From Nymphaea colorata (taxonomy: Eukaryota; Streptophyta; Magnoliopsida; Nymphaeales; Nymphaeaceae), in assembly GCF_008831285.2 (NCBI RefSeq), contig NC_045149.1, positions 11,622,417-11,686,416 on the forward strand: a DNA stretch of 64,000 nt, in the 5' to 3' direction. The notes under the pieces were generated by a model. That model did not search any database and was not told the DNA's origin. It saw only the letters and a program-made list of their open reading frames with translations. Positions within the stretch are counted from its first letter, which is position 1; each line of letters begins with the position of its first letter. A program made the position numbers and the translations under genes. Below are positions 12,331-23,520 of this stretch, one piece after another.

Positions 12331-13050
12331 TTTTAGGTCTTAAGTATAAATACCCCTCCAAACGAGTTTTTCCCATTTCACCGTCTGATCCTATCTCTCT
12401 TCTCACGAACTTCTCTCCCCTCTTCACGCAAAAAAACCCTTCTACTAGGGTTTCGCCCGCCGTGCCGCCCCTCTGTTACAATCTGTTCTTCTCTCTTCCA
12501 GGAACTTGCTTTCTGTGTCTCTCTCGCACTTCTTCTGTGGGATCAACTTCGGTCTGAAAAAAAAAATGGTGAAGAAGGAAGGAGGGACGCTAGGGCGGCG
12601 AGGGTGCTGGAGGACCTGATAGAGTGGGCAGGCGGATGCGCGGTGGTGGAGAGAGGGTTTGCCACCTGGCTGGAACACCATGGCGTGGCGCTAATATCAA
12701 CGACCCATTGTGAAGCACCTCCTGCCTGATCACCAATCCCGAACACATCAAACAGGTCTCTCCCTCTCTCGCACCTCCTCCTCGTTCTACTACCTCCTGA
12801 ACAGAGTCTCTCCCTCTCTCAGCTCTCGCCCACTCCTCCCAGCGTCGACCAGTGATCCCACTTCCTTCAACAAGCCCCTCCAGCCCCACGGTAGAGCCGG
12901 CAATAGCAGGCGATTTTTCAAAGGAACAACTACAAATACTCCGGCGTGCACAATTTCTAGTCAGACACTCGATGAAGGGCTGATTCCTCTCTTTCTTTTT
13001 TTTTTTAAAATCCCTGTCCCCTTCTTCTCCGCACCCCCGACTTGATTGTG
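12330..13050 (+). other. Promoter-like and GC-rich gene-like segment inside the old Copia, opposite strand
   Basis: On the + strand a TATA-like TATAAATACCCC lies at 12342-12353. A pyrimidine-rich leader follows, with CTAGGGTTTCGCC near 12445, then a GC-rich part with an ATG at 12566. A three-base-phased stretch around 12590-12720 reads ARAARVLEDLIEWAGGCAVV, which looks more like a protein than chance, but it is out of frame with that ATG. The composition is unlike both the surrounding AT-rich DNA and Copia. It may be a captured host-gene 5' end. I do not recognise the gene. Confidence 0.3.
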
Positions 13051-13314
13051 CCTTCCCCTCGTAGGGTTTACAGGTTCTGTTTTTTTTTTCAGAACCTTAG
13101 ATCAATCGGGGAGGAATAGAACCTTGAAACTGGCGACATTAGCGTACAGTTTCTAAAACTGTCTAGCATGTTGAAGAGATCAAGTGCCATGACTTAGAAC
13201 GACAAATTGTCATAGATCTAAAATAGCATGCTCAAGGGGATTGACAATATTTTTATGTGCAGATTACAGACATCAAAAAGCCAGACACAACTTACTTTGA
13301 TTCGTCAATCCTGC

Positions 13315-13327
13315 GCTCTGATACCAA
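13315..13327 (-). other. Primer binding site (initiator tRNA-Met)
   Basis: GCTCTGATACCAA on the + strand, i.e. TTGGTATCAGAGC in element sense, next to the 5' LTR. It is complementary to the 3' end of plant initiator tRNA-Met, the usual Copia primer. Confidence 0.8.
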
Positions 13328-13691
13328 TGTTGGAACTGTGACGTTCCACCCAGGATCTCAACGCTCACCTAGGATCTCAACGCAGAGGCTTGCCTGCAAC
13401 TTAATCCTGCACAACAACAAAAACAACAAAAACGAGAGAGAGAAGAAAAAGGAACCAAGAACAAAGATTTTCATGGGTTTGCTTCTAGGAGGCGCAGGTT
13501 AAGTTAATCTTACAATTTCTCCCTAAGCAGAGAATAAGCTGAGCTTTTATAGACCGCCTCCTAGGGTTTCCCAATGCCCAGCAATGGACAGTTATGGCTA
13601 AGAAATTAATTCTCTTAATTAGTGGCAGTTTCCTTATTTAAGCTTGTAACTGCAAGATATCCAGATAGGGCTCAATGGCCACTATCCAACA
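13328..13691 (-). repeat. LTR of old Copia (5' LTR in element sense)
   Basis: 364 bp. It is longer than its partner mainly because GGATCTCAACGC is duplicated near 13352-13382. The ends are TGTTGGAACTG and CCAACA. The flanking TGCGC pairs with TGCGT at the other end. Confidence 0.85.
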
Positions 13692-15095
13692 TGCGCCCCA
13701 TGTGACGGAGGGCGTGAACAACCGGCGGACTGAAATCATTCGGTCAAGGTGTTAGCTCATTCCCTCTCCAATGGACAGCAACACGCGAGCGGATCTCCCT
13801 TGTTCCATTTAAACCCCCATCAACGAAGAAATGAGCAGCATTCGATCATCTTAAAAACTTACAGAGCTCCGTCGGTCGGAATCTCTCGATCTTCGGCTGC
13901 CGTTGCTCTGAAACAGAGTATCCCGACAGCTCTGTTCAAACAGACGCCATGGTTACCACCAACATCCAAATGCCACCAAAGTGCTCATGTCAGTTCCTCA
14001 TTTTCTTGTGGTTCTGATGAGCCCCAAGCTCGATTGGTGCTCTGACTTCTATTGGGCGGAACCATCAGATCTCCTGCCGCCGATCTGCTTCCTGTAGAAC
14101 CCTTCCCCTATTCACACAAGGCAAAGAGTTCCACCTCCCGTGACTGATCATCTGAGTGGCACTGTTACCTCCGACAACCAATCGTTGTGATATTGCACAG
14201 ACTGCACCGGCAGTGTGTTACGGTTCCATTGGACTGGAGCTTGACCGGAGAAGTGGCCAGAGTCGGCTGGAATAGCAAGTTTTTCAGCTACCTATTTTTG
14301 TGACCGTTGTCCCTATTACAGCAGGATACAGCTCTACGGCCATATCTTCGAATCTCGTTGTTCGGTATTCACAAGAATGGGCTTTATGTCTTTCTGACTT
14401 CCTCATGGTCCCAACGAGCCATAGTACGTGAAGATTCGAGAAGGGAATAAAAATCTGTAGATATGCAACGCAGACCCTGTCTTTTGGCAGGTTCAGACTG
14501 CGGGTTCTGTGACAGCCACAGAAATAGTCCCTGGTCCACAGACATTTCCATCCATACCCACCAAGGTTTCACTCTCTCGTTCGTTCCACACGTGCCTGAC
14601 TTCTCCACGTTTTCAACGAGCTATAACACATCTAAATCCGAGTTGTGAGCTGGGAGAAACGAGCCTGTGAATAGAACCTGTCTACCGGTAATCTCAGACC
14701 GTGACGCCTGCGACAACTAAGGATACATCCTGTTTCGTGGCCACTGTCATACAACACAGTCCCTATTCCAAGCAACTAACTGCCATGCATGAGAGCAAAC
14801 GTCCTCATGATTCCAATGAGCCTAAGTGCATCTAGATCCGAGCTCTGTGGAAGGAGTTCTATTGCAGACTCTGTTGCGAATTTCGCCTAGGCATCTCAGG
14901 CAACCTCCCGACCTGCGGTGACTATTGTCTCAGCTGGTGCTACATTCCCCACTTTGCCCGACCCTGTTGCTATCTCTCCTCGGCATCCTAGGTAAACCGG
15001 TGGACGAGAGGCGCTGCTTTTTCAACAATATCCCTAGTCACCGGTGACCGCTCTAAGATCTTTCGAAATAAGAGTTCATCTTCTATATCATTCTC
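13692..15095. other. Moderately GC-rich region with a recurring ~200-400 bp motif
   Basis: A phrase of the type TGGTTCCAACGAGCC...ATCTAGATCCGAG recurs near 14004, 14400, 14610 and 14815. The strongest forms are CAATGAGCCTAAGTGCATCT and CAACGAGCTATAACACATCT. It looks like a degenerate tandem repeat, perhaps the leader of a gypsy-type element. The open frames 13749-14045 and 14463-14648 have no recognisable domain. Confidence 0.35.
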
Positions 15096-15099
15096 ATTA

Positions 15100-15790
15100 G
15101 AGGTATGTGACCAATATCTCATTTAATTTCTTTCCTTTATTTTCTCTCTTTTTTATCACCCCATGGCTATATGAGATAGCTTTAAAATCTTTTTTTTGGA
15201 GTCAAGAAGATATTTTTGAGTGTAGCAGGAGCATGACAAGATGACATGATATTTCATTTTATGATTGAAATATGTCATCTCTTTTGCATGAAGGTTGCTT
15301 TGTTTTGAGATATTATTCACGCATAGTCAATTAATTTTTCCTATTTATATGTGAATGCATAGCGAGAATGAGATGATTTGAGATTTTTTCTTTATTCTTA
15401 TGTTAATTTTTGAGGTTGAGGTTTGTTCAACTTGAAAAAACCTTCACGAATATATACATGTTAATATGCATTTTCATGTCATTCTTGCCTTTAGTTTCTT
15501 TTTTAATCATTCAATTAGAAATCCTAGTGAGTGTCTTATTATGTGGCTTGATTTTCTTTCATACCCAATTGTGAAAGTATTCTTTTGTAACAAACAAAAT
15601 AATAATATTTTTTATGATAACATATACAATATTTGAAATCATGTTTTTCAAAAGATTTTTGAAAGCAAGAACCCTTTCTTAAGTGGCTTTGGAGACTTAG
15701 CTTAGGCTCATGCATGAGCCCAAGCTCCTCTCCGGCCTACATAAAAAGTGAAGTCGAAATATTTTTAGTTATTTCTTGATTTTTAACTTC
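15100..15790. repeat. Copy A of a diverged ~0.7 kb direct repeat
   Basis: The order of landmarks matches 17565-18295: CCAATATCTCA, GATAGCTTTAAAATCTT, GATTGAAATATGT, TTATGTTAATTTTTGAGG, TTGATTTTCTTTCATACCCAA, GGAGACTTAGC.TAGG, TCCGGCCTACATAAAAA and GAAGTCGAAA. Identity is moderate with many indels. It could be an old LTR pair or a segmental duplication. Confidence 0.6.
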
Positions 15791-15798
15791 ATGAAAAC

Positions 15799-15831
<33 letters not shown>

Positions 15832-15842
15832 TATATACATGA
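15799..15842. repeat. (TA)n microsatellite
   Basis: TA dinucleotide run with single interruptions, at the right edge of repeat copy A. Confidence 0.85.
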
Positions 15843-17564
15843 TGATTTTTTTCATCATTCTTTCTTTATGTTTCTACAATTATTTTTCAAATTTTCATAT
15901 ACACATGAACATGAATGCATATATATATGTGTTTTATTTTCTCTTTCTAGAATCTTTAATTTCTCTTTTCAAGTCAAATGTCTTTTCCTACAAATTTCAT
16001 ATATATATATATACATATATATCCTCTAAAATCTCTCTTTTTCTTCAAATTAATATCTCCTTTTATAAACTGTCATATACGTGTGTATTTGATAATATGT
16101 ACATGTACATCTTTTTCTATCTCTCTCTTTCTACCTTTCTCTCTTTCTTTTAAGAATTTCTTTTTTTTCTCTCTATTTATTGTAAGACTTCATTTTCAAA
16201 AGTTTGCATAGGTATAAGAATATAAAAGATATATATCTCCCTTCTTTTAAAATCTTTCATTTGGTGATCTTTGAAATCTCTTTCTTTTTTTGGGAGTATT
16301 TCATCTTTTTCATTCTTTTGGACATTTTTTTCTCAAGATCCTTTTATTTATCGACTTCATCAAGACCAAAATTCAAGTAATGACCCAATATTAGAATTAT
16401 GTTTGATGGTCTACAGCCTCAATCTATTTTCAAAAACTTTTTTTTTCTTTATAAAAATATTTATGATAATTATAAAAACAAAAATTTTAGATGTATGTTA
16501 TTGTTGGAATGCTTTTAGAGAAATATTATGGTATGAGTAAATTATTTTCTTCTAATCATATAGGACCAATACATTGATGCATTCACACCTACTTAATATC
16601 ACTTATGATCACAAACACTTCTCCAAAGAACTTAAGTAAGATGAGATAGAGCTCTAACAAATTAGCAAAATCTTAAGCTTAATTAAAGTCTTAGGAGAAC
16701 AATAAAGTGACTTTAAAAGTGATCTCTAAAGTTTTCCAAATATTTATAAAGAGTTTTCAATTCAAAATTTCTCAAATCAAAATGTTTTACCCTCTCAAAA
16801 GATTATTCAAAACTTTCTCAAAAATTTGAAACATCAAATCTTCAATATTTTCTCAAACATTGAAAAAAATGTTTAAACCAAAACGAAATGCATCAAGTAT
16901 AAGCCTAGTTCTTGGATTGATTACCCGAGTATAGGAGCTGGAAACGGTCGATCCTCATACTGATGGGAGAGTCTATTTCTCTCTATTTTTCAAAACAAAA
17001 ACTCAATTTTCTGGAGCACTCCAAAAACCAAAATTTGAGATGCGCACACCTATGTAGGCCAATTTTGGGCTAAAACCGCCCTGTTGAGGGTGGTTTTTGG
17101 CATGTTGGGTGGGCACTAGCCCTGCCAACACCCTAGAAAGAGTGTTTGTAGAGTTAAGTGTCAACCTCCTTTGGTCAAGGCCTATATAAAAAAAATAAAA
17201 AATAATTCTAAAAGACTTGAAATTCATATGAAAAACTTGTCAAATTTAAAAAAAAATAAAATTTTGAGTTTTGGCTCTAAAACTCTTTATACCTTCAAAT
17301 CTTTTCTCTCGGGTATGATGAGCTAAACCTTAAGGAACTTCTATAATTTTCTCACTTGAAGACTTAGAATTTTTCTCCTAGATCTCTCTCTATTTCTCTC
17401 ATTTTCTCATTCTTTTCTTGTCTTCTTCTCCAAACTTGGGAGCAAACTATTTCAACTTTCACTCTTCAAGGGATCATGAGAAGACCTCTTAGGGAGACAT
17501 CCTTAACACCGTGGAAGCTCACTTGGGAAGGCTTCAGGATCATTCAGAGAAGAAATTTCACTCT
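15843..17564. other. AT/pyrimidine-rich spacer between the two 0.7 kb repeats
   Basis: Long T-rich and CT-rich runs give open frames with low-complexity hydrophobic peptides (15776-16153 and others) that I do not regard as genes. Further (TA)n runs occur around 15999-16022. If the flanking repeats are LTRs, this would be the interior, but no retroelement protein is visible. Confidence 0.4.
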
Positions 17565-18295
17565 TTCCAACTAGTCTATTTAGATATATGTAGTCAATAT
17601 CTCAATCATTTTTTCTTTTATTTCTTTCTAGTTTATTCATTTCCACATAACTACACAAGATAGTTTTAAAATCTTTTCTTCAGTGTCAAAAACTATGCTT
17701 GAGTGCATCAGGAGCCTGAGCAAGGTAAAATAAAATTTTATTTTTCTTTTTAGGATTGAAATATGTTTCCTTTTTCTCTTTGTTCATTGAATGCATGTAG
17801 TTTATGTTTGAAATGATGTTTCATGCATAAGTTGATTGATTTTTCAATTAATCTATGAACAAATGGTAAGAATGAGTGCTTGGATTGATATTTTTTTATC
17901 GTTATGTTAATTGTTGAGGCTGGGATTTGCCTAACCCAAGAAAACCCCTACGAATGTGTATATATTAAAATGCATTACATTTAGTATTTCTTCTAATCAC
18001 CCGATTAAGGATCCCGAAGAGAGTTTTCTTATGTTATTAACTTGCTATACTTGATTTTCTCTCATACCCAATGGTGGGAGAAGTAAGTTTCTTTGTAATA
18101 AATAAAATAATCAATGTTTTACATATTATATGAGAATATTTTTGAATTTTATTTAAAAAAATTTAAAAATAAAAACCTTCTCAATAAAACATTGGAGACT
18201 TAGCCTAGGTTCTTGTATAGCAAGTTTCTTTTCGGCCTGCATAAAAAAACTCGAAGTCGAAAAGGCTCCAAGTTATCTCTTGATTTTAATTTTCA
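17565..18295. repeat. Copy B of a diverged ~0.7 kb direct repeat
   Basis: Partner of 15100-15790, in the same orientation. It shares GATAGTTTTAAAATCTTTTCT, GATTGAAATATGT, TTATGTTAATTGTTGAGGCT, TACTTGATTTTCTCTCATACC, TTGGAGACTTAGCCTAGG and TTCGGCCTGCATAAAAAA with substitutions and small indels throughout. Confidence 0.6.
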
Positions 18296-18386
18296 TATAT
18301 TTATTAAAATTTGTAAAAAGAGGAATTTTAAATAAAAAATGAGAGAAAAATATTACAGAGAGATATAGATTTTAGAAAGAGGGGAA

Positions 18387-18389
<3 letters not shown>

Positions 18390-18431
<42 letters not shown>
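18390..18431. repeat. (TA)n microsatellite
   Basis: About 40 bases of uninterrupted TA, again just right of a 0.7 kb repeat copy. Copy A is also followed by a TA run, which supports the two being related units. Confidence 0.85.
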
Positions 18432-18433
<2 letters not shown>

Positions 18434-18499
18434 ATGAGATAAAATTCTAGCTAGGTAGTAATACTAATTAATTTCAAAGAATTTTTCAAAATATCAACG

Positions 18500-19760
18500 T
18501 TAGCTTTCCAAAATTTTCAAATATTGCTTGCAAAGATGTCTTATTGTTGTATGTTGACATAAGATTACTAAGGAAGACATGAATGGATCGAAATGATTGT
18601 CGTATGAATTTTACTTAGGATGTCATTGTCTAGCCATCGAACATATCGACCTCCTATTTGACAAGCAATAAATGCAAGATTGAAATGCTTACTTATTGTT
18701 CATCCTGAATGTTGAAATGTATTTTGACAAGCACGATTGCACACGTTGCGTCCAACTGCTAAAAGAAATATGCCAGTAGATCTAAGTAATTCCTAGGATG
18801 ACCATTTATTATGTTTTAAATGAACATAGACCCCGTATCCCTGCATGGATGAACAATTCGAGTATGTTTCCTTATTAAGAGTCGAATGGTCAAGTACGTT
18901 TTTATGGGGATTGGTTGAACTAACATTTCCTCAGTTTCTTCTTCTGATGCCATGAATGCACAATTGCATGTAAAATTGAAAAGATATCCAATTATATAAT
19001 GCAACTATGATTAAATACATGTGAACTGCTCATAGACAATCATTAAGAAATTAATAAATATAATTCACCAAAACAAAGGTCAACAATAATGATGTTGATA
19101 TAAGATGACTATGGAAGGCATGAATGGAAAAAACAAGAACAATAAATGTATGACATTTGATAAAATACATAATCATCCAAATTTACGAAGCAATCAAGAA
19201 ACTCTTGCTTGAGGATAAAGGTTAGTCCAAAAGTCGAAAGCAAGTTCTAGCAAATGGTCATCTATTTCACCTTCTTCACTCTCTCATGGAGTATAAATGT
19301 ACAATCATTTATAAATTTTCAAGTCCTAAAAGCTTCATATAGACCCTTGACATTATCTACTCTGGCTTTCATCATCTCGTGAATTTCCTCATCAAAATTT
19401 CATTTTGTTTTTTTCTTATTCAAATTGTTCACGTTAGTTGAAGGCCAAGGAGCTTGGCCAACATAAAATTGAGGTGTTGGTGATGGTTGGAGACTTTGAA
19501 CATTTAACATAAGTGTGAAAGACTGTCATGGCTGGAGTCTGTATCAACATTAAATCTAGCACTATTGTCAAACAAGTAGGATGCTATATGTTTGTTGTTG
19601 CCATTGACAGTAAAGCTTCCAAATATATCAACCAATCTTGTAATATTTTCATTGATTAACATTTTTGAAGTTCTGCCTCCCTAGATATTTCTGCTACAAC
19701 ATCCATTGTCACACGCTATAGCAAATTAATACTTCCACATACAACTATACTAACAAGCAT
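18500..19760 (-). pseudogene. Possible PIF/Harbinger-type transposase relic
   Basis: The minus-strand frame 18816-19004 begins MASEEETEEML and ends TRIVHPCRDTGSMF. It is followed downstream by GHPRNYLDLL, which loosely resembles the N-terminal part of plant Harbinger transposases. A second block (19330-19720, minus) has fragments such as LCWPSSLAFN without a clear match. The phrase GACATAAGATTACTAAGGAAG near 18555 recurs in altered form at 19097. Stops are frequent. The family assignment is weak. Confidence 0.25.
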
Positions 19761-20456
19761 CTACGACTCACAACCATATAATTTGTACACACTTGCACAT
19801 CTGGGTCAAGGCACTTGAAGGTGAGATCTCATCCAAACCTACTTGTGTTTAAAATTACCTTGCAAACTATCAAATACAAATTACCCCCCACAACAAAAAC
19901 AGCTATAGGGAACTGCAAGCCGAAGAAGGCATTTGGGTTAGGCTCACACCCAAAGGGTTGTGGAATGGGAATGTCAGGAGTAGCATTGTAGCTTCATTCT
20001 CTCTTCTAATTCTCATCTCGTCTCTCCGCATCTCTAGGGAGATCCGTCGACGCCAGGGACGTTCATCCTAGATACGATCTCCTCCAATTGAAACTCTCAT
20101 GGAGAGATAATCCTAGACAATGTCTGCCCTAGACGTGGATTTCTAGATCCTTGTTCCTTGCTGGTGGATGGTAGCCCACCACTTATTGAAAAACGATTCC
20201 ATGCTACAACACTACAGATAGTTTGCAAAAAAGGCCAAGACTATCACAGCAAAGAGACGATCCTGTACCCCATTCCCCTGCACCTGAGAGAGAGAGAGAG
20301 GGCAGTGACTCTAGGCATCGTTTGCCCTCAATGTCATTTTCTTCTTTCTCTTTTCCTGCTAATGGACCGCCAAAGCAAACCCCAAAGACAAAGAAAAATG
20401 GGAGGGAGAGTGTCTTACCTGGTTGGAGCTTGCTATGGATAGAGAGACGATGATAG
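19761..20456. other. Intergenic, unrecognised
   Basis: Contains CT-rich leader-like sequence near 20000-20060 and two overlapping open frames (20158-20453) with proline/basic peptides of no known family. The last eight bases, together with 20457-20464, lead into the hAT-like element. Confidence 0.35.
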
Positions 20457-21470
20457 GCTGTTGTAGGGGTGGAGCCGAGATTTTTTTCAGGGGCAAGACA
20501 AACGGTCCAACGAACTATAATATATTATATATATAATATATAATAGAAAATGAGCATATGTCCTATATAATTGCCCACGTCAGGAACGTGAAGCGCGACC
20601 TATCCTACGACATATTTAATAATTGCTTGTGTCATTAGCACAAAGTGCGATCTATCCTAAACAGATAAGGTGTTCTATTTTTATTACAGAGAGGTAAGTG
20701 TGAGCAATGAGCATAAGGTGAACATACAAATATTACAACTCAAAATAAACAAACAAATACATATATAAACTCCAAAACTAAAAAAATAAATATTACTTAC
20801 CTAAAACTAGCAGTTTTGCATTCTTTCTATGTAACACAATCAATTTTTGGTTATGTTTTTATTGAAAATAGTTACATATTATCATTCATTCACCTGCACA
20901 ATAATTTGGATATAAGTATCTTAAGTGTTTCCTATGTCAAAGTTTACAACTATATGTGAAAAATCAAGGTTTTGATACTGATTTGTATATTAGTATAAGA
21001 AAACTTAGAACAATAATTTGGATATAAGTACATGTAGTTATCAGAGGTGCACAATTCTAAATGAAAACTAAACAAATTTTCACATGCAGAATTCTCTATC
21101 AGTCTAACAAATACAACATGGAGCCACTACATACACACACACACACACTCTTCATGATGTATTGAGTATAAATTACAAAGAACACCATTCTGTCTTGCTT
21201 TCAGTAATTTCAGTCCAACATCAAAAGTGCATTTTCCAGTACTTCAAGACACGTGAAGAATGTATTTTCTGATAACAACTTCAAGAAGGAAAACAAAGTG
21301 TAAAACGTTCAAGCAACATAATCTTATTAAAATATAATAAACATCTTTGAGCTAAAAGCTATGGAGATAAAACTATTTATATTGAATAGCATAAGCATGA
21401 AAATAGTTGTAAAGTTCATAATTGAGTAAATGAATTAGCTAATGCTATAGAAAGTGTAACAGTTTCTTAC

Positions 21471-21570
21471 CAGTAAAGAAACATGAGATATCTCAAGGGA
21501 TTTTAAAGAAATGATCTCCAAAAGCCTTCTAGGAGTGCAAATTAGGAATTCAGGCTCACAACTTTTTAAA
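21471..21570 (-). pseudogene. DEAD-box RNA helicase-like exon fragment
   Basis: On the minus strand an exon-like piece is framed by an acceptor (TTTACCTGAACAG) and a donor (GTAAGA). It reads LKSCEPEFLICTPRRLLE, then IISLKSLEISHVSLL. PEFL.(S/C)TP.RLLE is the motif Ib region of DEAD-box helicases (family consensus PxRxxD/E after TPGR), followed by the usual stretch before the DEAD box. Upstream motif I (GKT) and downstream DEAD were not found nearby, so this is one exon and not a whole gene. It lies within the hAT-like element 20465-22981, so capture by that element is the likely origin. Confidence 0.5.
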
Positions 21571-22640
21571 CTGTTCAGGTAAAAGGATGCACATTCAGGA
21601 GAAACTTTCCACATGTTATTTATCAACAAAAGGAAGTACTTCTCATTCCATCTTGTGAACAAATAAATGAATAGTGTTACAATTGAATCCTAAAGACATG
21701 GAAGGAGAAATATCTGACGTTCATGGAGCAACCTACAAGATGCATATCAGTAGTTCATAAGGGTTGGACATAATTTTTTGAATTTTCATCTATATTAAGG
21801 TCATGTTTCCTGTATTTATTAAGTTTATCATCATCTCTTGAACTCTTTGATATTGATTGTTCATCCTCTCATATTCCTGACTCTTCACTCAACCAATAGA
21901 ATACTCAAGGAAGAGTCAAACCCCAAGATGCTATCTAAGCAAGAGATTTATCTAGTGCACCAAATAAACCATCTGCATACTGTTCAACCACCCATCTGCA
22001 TTGCTTTTCAAGAAAAAAGAATTCCAGACAGCCACATCATACAACGTACACCTATAGTTGGAAATACAGATGAGGTCATAGTTTGACCATCATACATCAA
22101 GTAAGTCGAGTCCATAAAAAAAGACAACCCCAGGCTGAGAAGAGATCCTCCAGTTCTCTTGAAAATGGACCCGATAAAGCTACATTATAAAATAGATTGT
22201 AACTGCAGTAATAAGGCATGGTCAACAAGAATCTCCATTTCTTTTTTCTCTAATCCTTCTTCTTTTTATAATCCTTCCTCTTTTCTTCCCTTATTTTTTT
22301 TTCTTTATCTCTTTTATGGCTTCTTGCATTAATTGAGTTCAAAAGAAGAGTTCCATGATCAAGATTAGGCATTATACCTTGTGGCATTTCATTCCTGGAA
22401 CGTAGTGTAATCTCAAAAACGGTCGCCAGAAAACAAAAACACCATTTTTCGGTCACAAAAAATAAAAACCCTTAAAAAACACGTCGATACAAAACAAAAA
22501 GCAGAAGAAATCAGGGATCTCAACCTCGCTAAACAAAAAACTAATGTTTGAGGATTAAAATCACAATCAACTAGTGGCAGGAAATCTAAAGCAATCAGGG
22601 AATCTACTTCGTCACAAAGGGTGGATGCACACACACAAAT

Positions 22641-22644
<4 letters not shown>

Positions 22645-22676
<32 letters not shown>
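22645..22676. repeat. (GA)n microsatellite
   Basis: About 30 bases of GA dinucleotides. Further GAGAGAGGG-type purine repeats at 22815-22890 create spurious arginine/glutamate-rich frames. Confidence 0.9.
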
Positions 22677-22678
<2 letters not shown>

Positions 22679-23134
22679 TCGGAGACTGTAGTCGCATCGC
22701 AAAACGCAGAGTGTTCCAACGTCTTCTTAGCCAGTCCATTTTAAAGCAGGTTTGGGCAGGGGAGGACGGCTCAGAGGCAAAGGGGCGATCGCCTGGCTGT
22801 GGGCCAGGGACTAGGGAGGGAGCAAGTGAGAGAGAGGGCGCGAGTGAGAGAGAGGGTGGGCCAGAGCGAGCGACAGAGAGGGCGCGAAAGAGATGGCGGG
22901 CCAAACTAAAAATTTTCACTTTTTATTTATATATATATATATACACTGGGGTAGGGCCAGCGCCCCCCTCCCTTCGTCCTTGCTGTTGTGGTGAGAGCTG
23001 TTGTGGTGAGAGACAACGCTAGGCTGCCATGGCTGAGAGTTGATGCTAGGCATGCTGATGCAGGAGAGAGAAGAAAACGGACGATGTTGGTTAAGCTGAT
23101 GCGGAAAAGAGAAGAAAACACTGGGCAAGCTGAT

Positions 23135-23520
23135 GTATGGGTAAGCCTGAGCACCGGGCTGTGTTGCCGTCAGGTACCCAATACCCAGTCCATCTTGGGC
23201 CCGGGCTCGGGCCGGCTGGGCTTGTTATCGGGCCGGCTCTGGTGGCCTTGATAAGTCCGGCTCGAGCTCGATAATGATTTTTTTTAAATTTTTTTATTAA
23301 TTTATATATATATTTATAATATTTTATTGCCATGAATTATTGTTAGGTATTATTTTATATTAAAAATATCTTTTTAATTTAATTGGGCTGACCTTGGGTT
23401 TTTGAGTCGGGTCGAACCGGGGCTCGAGTTTTAAATGTCGAGCTCGCTCGGGCCCGAGTTTTAAATGTCGAGCCCGCTCCCTACTCGTTATCTGCTGCTG
23501 GGCCGGCCCGATGCCTAGAG
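23135..23520. repeat. GC-ended, AT-cored dispersed repeat upstream of MSH3
   Basis: A GC-rich left part (GGGCCCGGGCTCGGGCCGGC), an AT-only core near 23280-23380 and a GC-rich right part in which GAGTTTTAAATGTCGAGC occurs twice (23427 and 23456). It has the same design as 6277-6496 and shares GGCCCGAG(C/T)..GAGTTTTA words with it. Probably a non-autonomous DNA element. Exact ends and target duplication were not resolved. Confidence 0.45.

Larger units (their letters stand above)
7351..13691 (-). mobile_element. Old, internally decayed Copia retrotransposon (minus strand)
   Basis: Two direct LTRs (7351-7686 and 13328-13691) both begin TGTTGGAA and end CCAACA. They are bounded by TGCGT and TGCGC, a 4 of 5 match for a target duplication. 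A primer site complementary to initiator tRNA-Met (GGTATCAGAGC read on the minus strand) lies just inside the right LTR at 13315-13327. A purine tract (AAGTGGGAGA read on the minus strand) lies just inside the left LTR. Together these fix the orientation as minus. Inside, only the entry of Copia reverse transcriptase (8680-9010) and its upstream linker (9130-9620) are recognisable. Gag, protease and integrase were not found. The interior from 9735 to 13000 does not look like Copia. Confidence 0.8.
20465..22981. mobile_element. hAT-like non-autonomous element carrying a helicase exon fragment
   Basis: The left end AGGGGTGGAGCCGAGATTTT followed by GGGGCAAGAC and a TATA-rich stretch, and the right end GGGCCAGCGCCCCCCT...CGTCCTT, resemble the ends of a common plant hAT group (CAGGGGCGGAGC...GCTCCGCCCCTG). 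It is flanked on both sides by GCTGTTGT (20457-20464 and 22982-22989), a perfect 8-bp duplication as hAT transposases make. Caution: GCTGTTGTGGTGAGA is itself repeated just to the right (22982 and 22998). No transposase is inside. The interior carries a DEAD-box-like exon, a (GA)n run and a GC-rich segment, so it may be a gene-capturing element. Confidence 0.5.

Noticed and set aside
15776-16211. Open frames coding long Ile/Tyr/Phe hydrophobic peptides
   Set aside because: They derive from (TA)n and T-rich runs; not credible membrane proteins.
22413-23022. Open frames of 168 and 133 codons near the MSH3 promoter
   Set aside because: They consist of (GA)n/(CT)n and GC-rich low-complexity sequence on opposite strands and show no domain.
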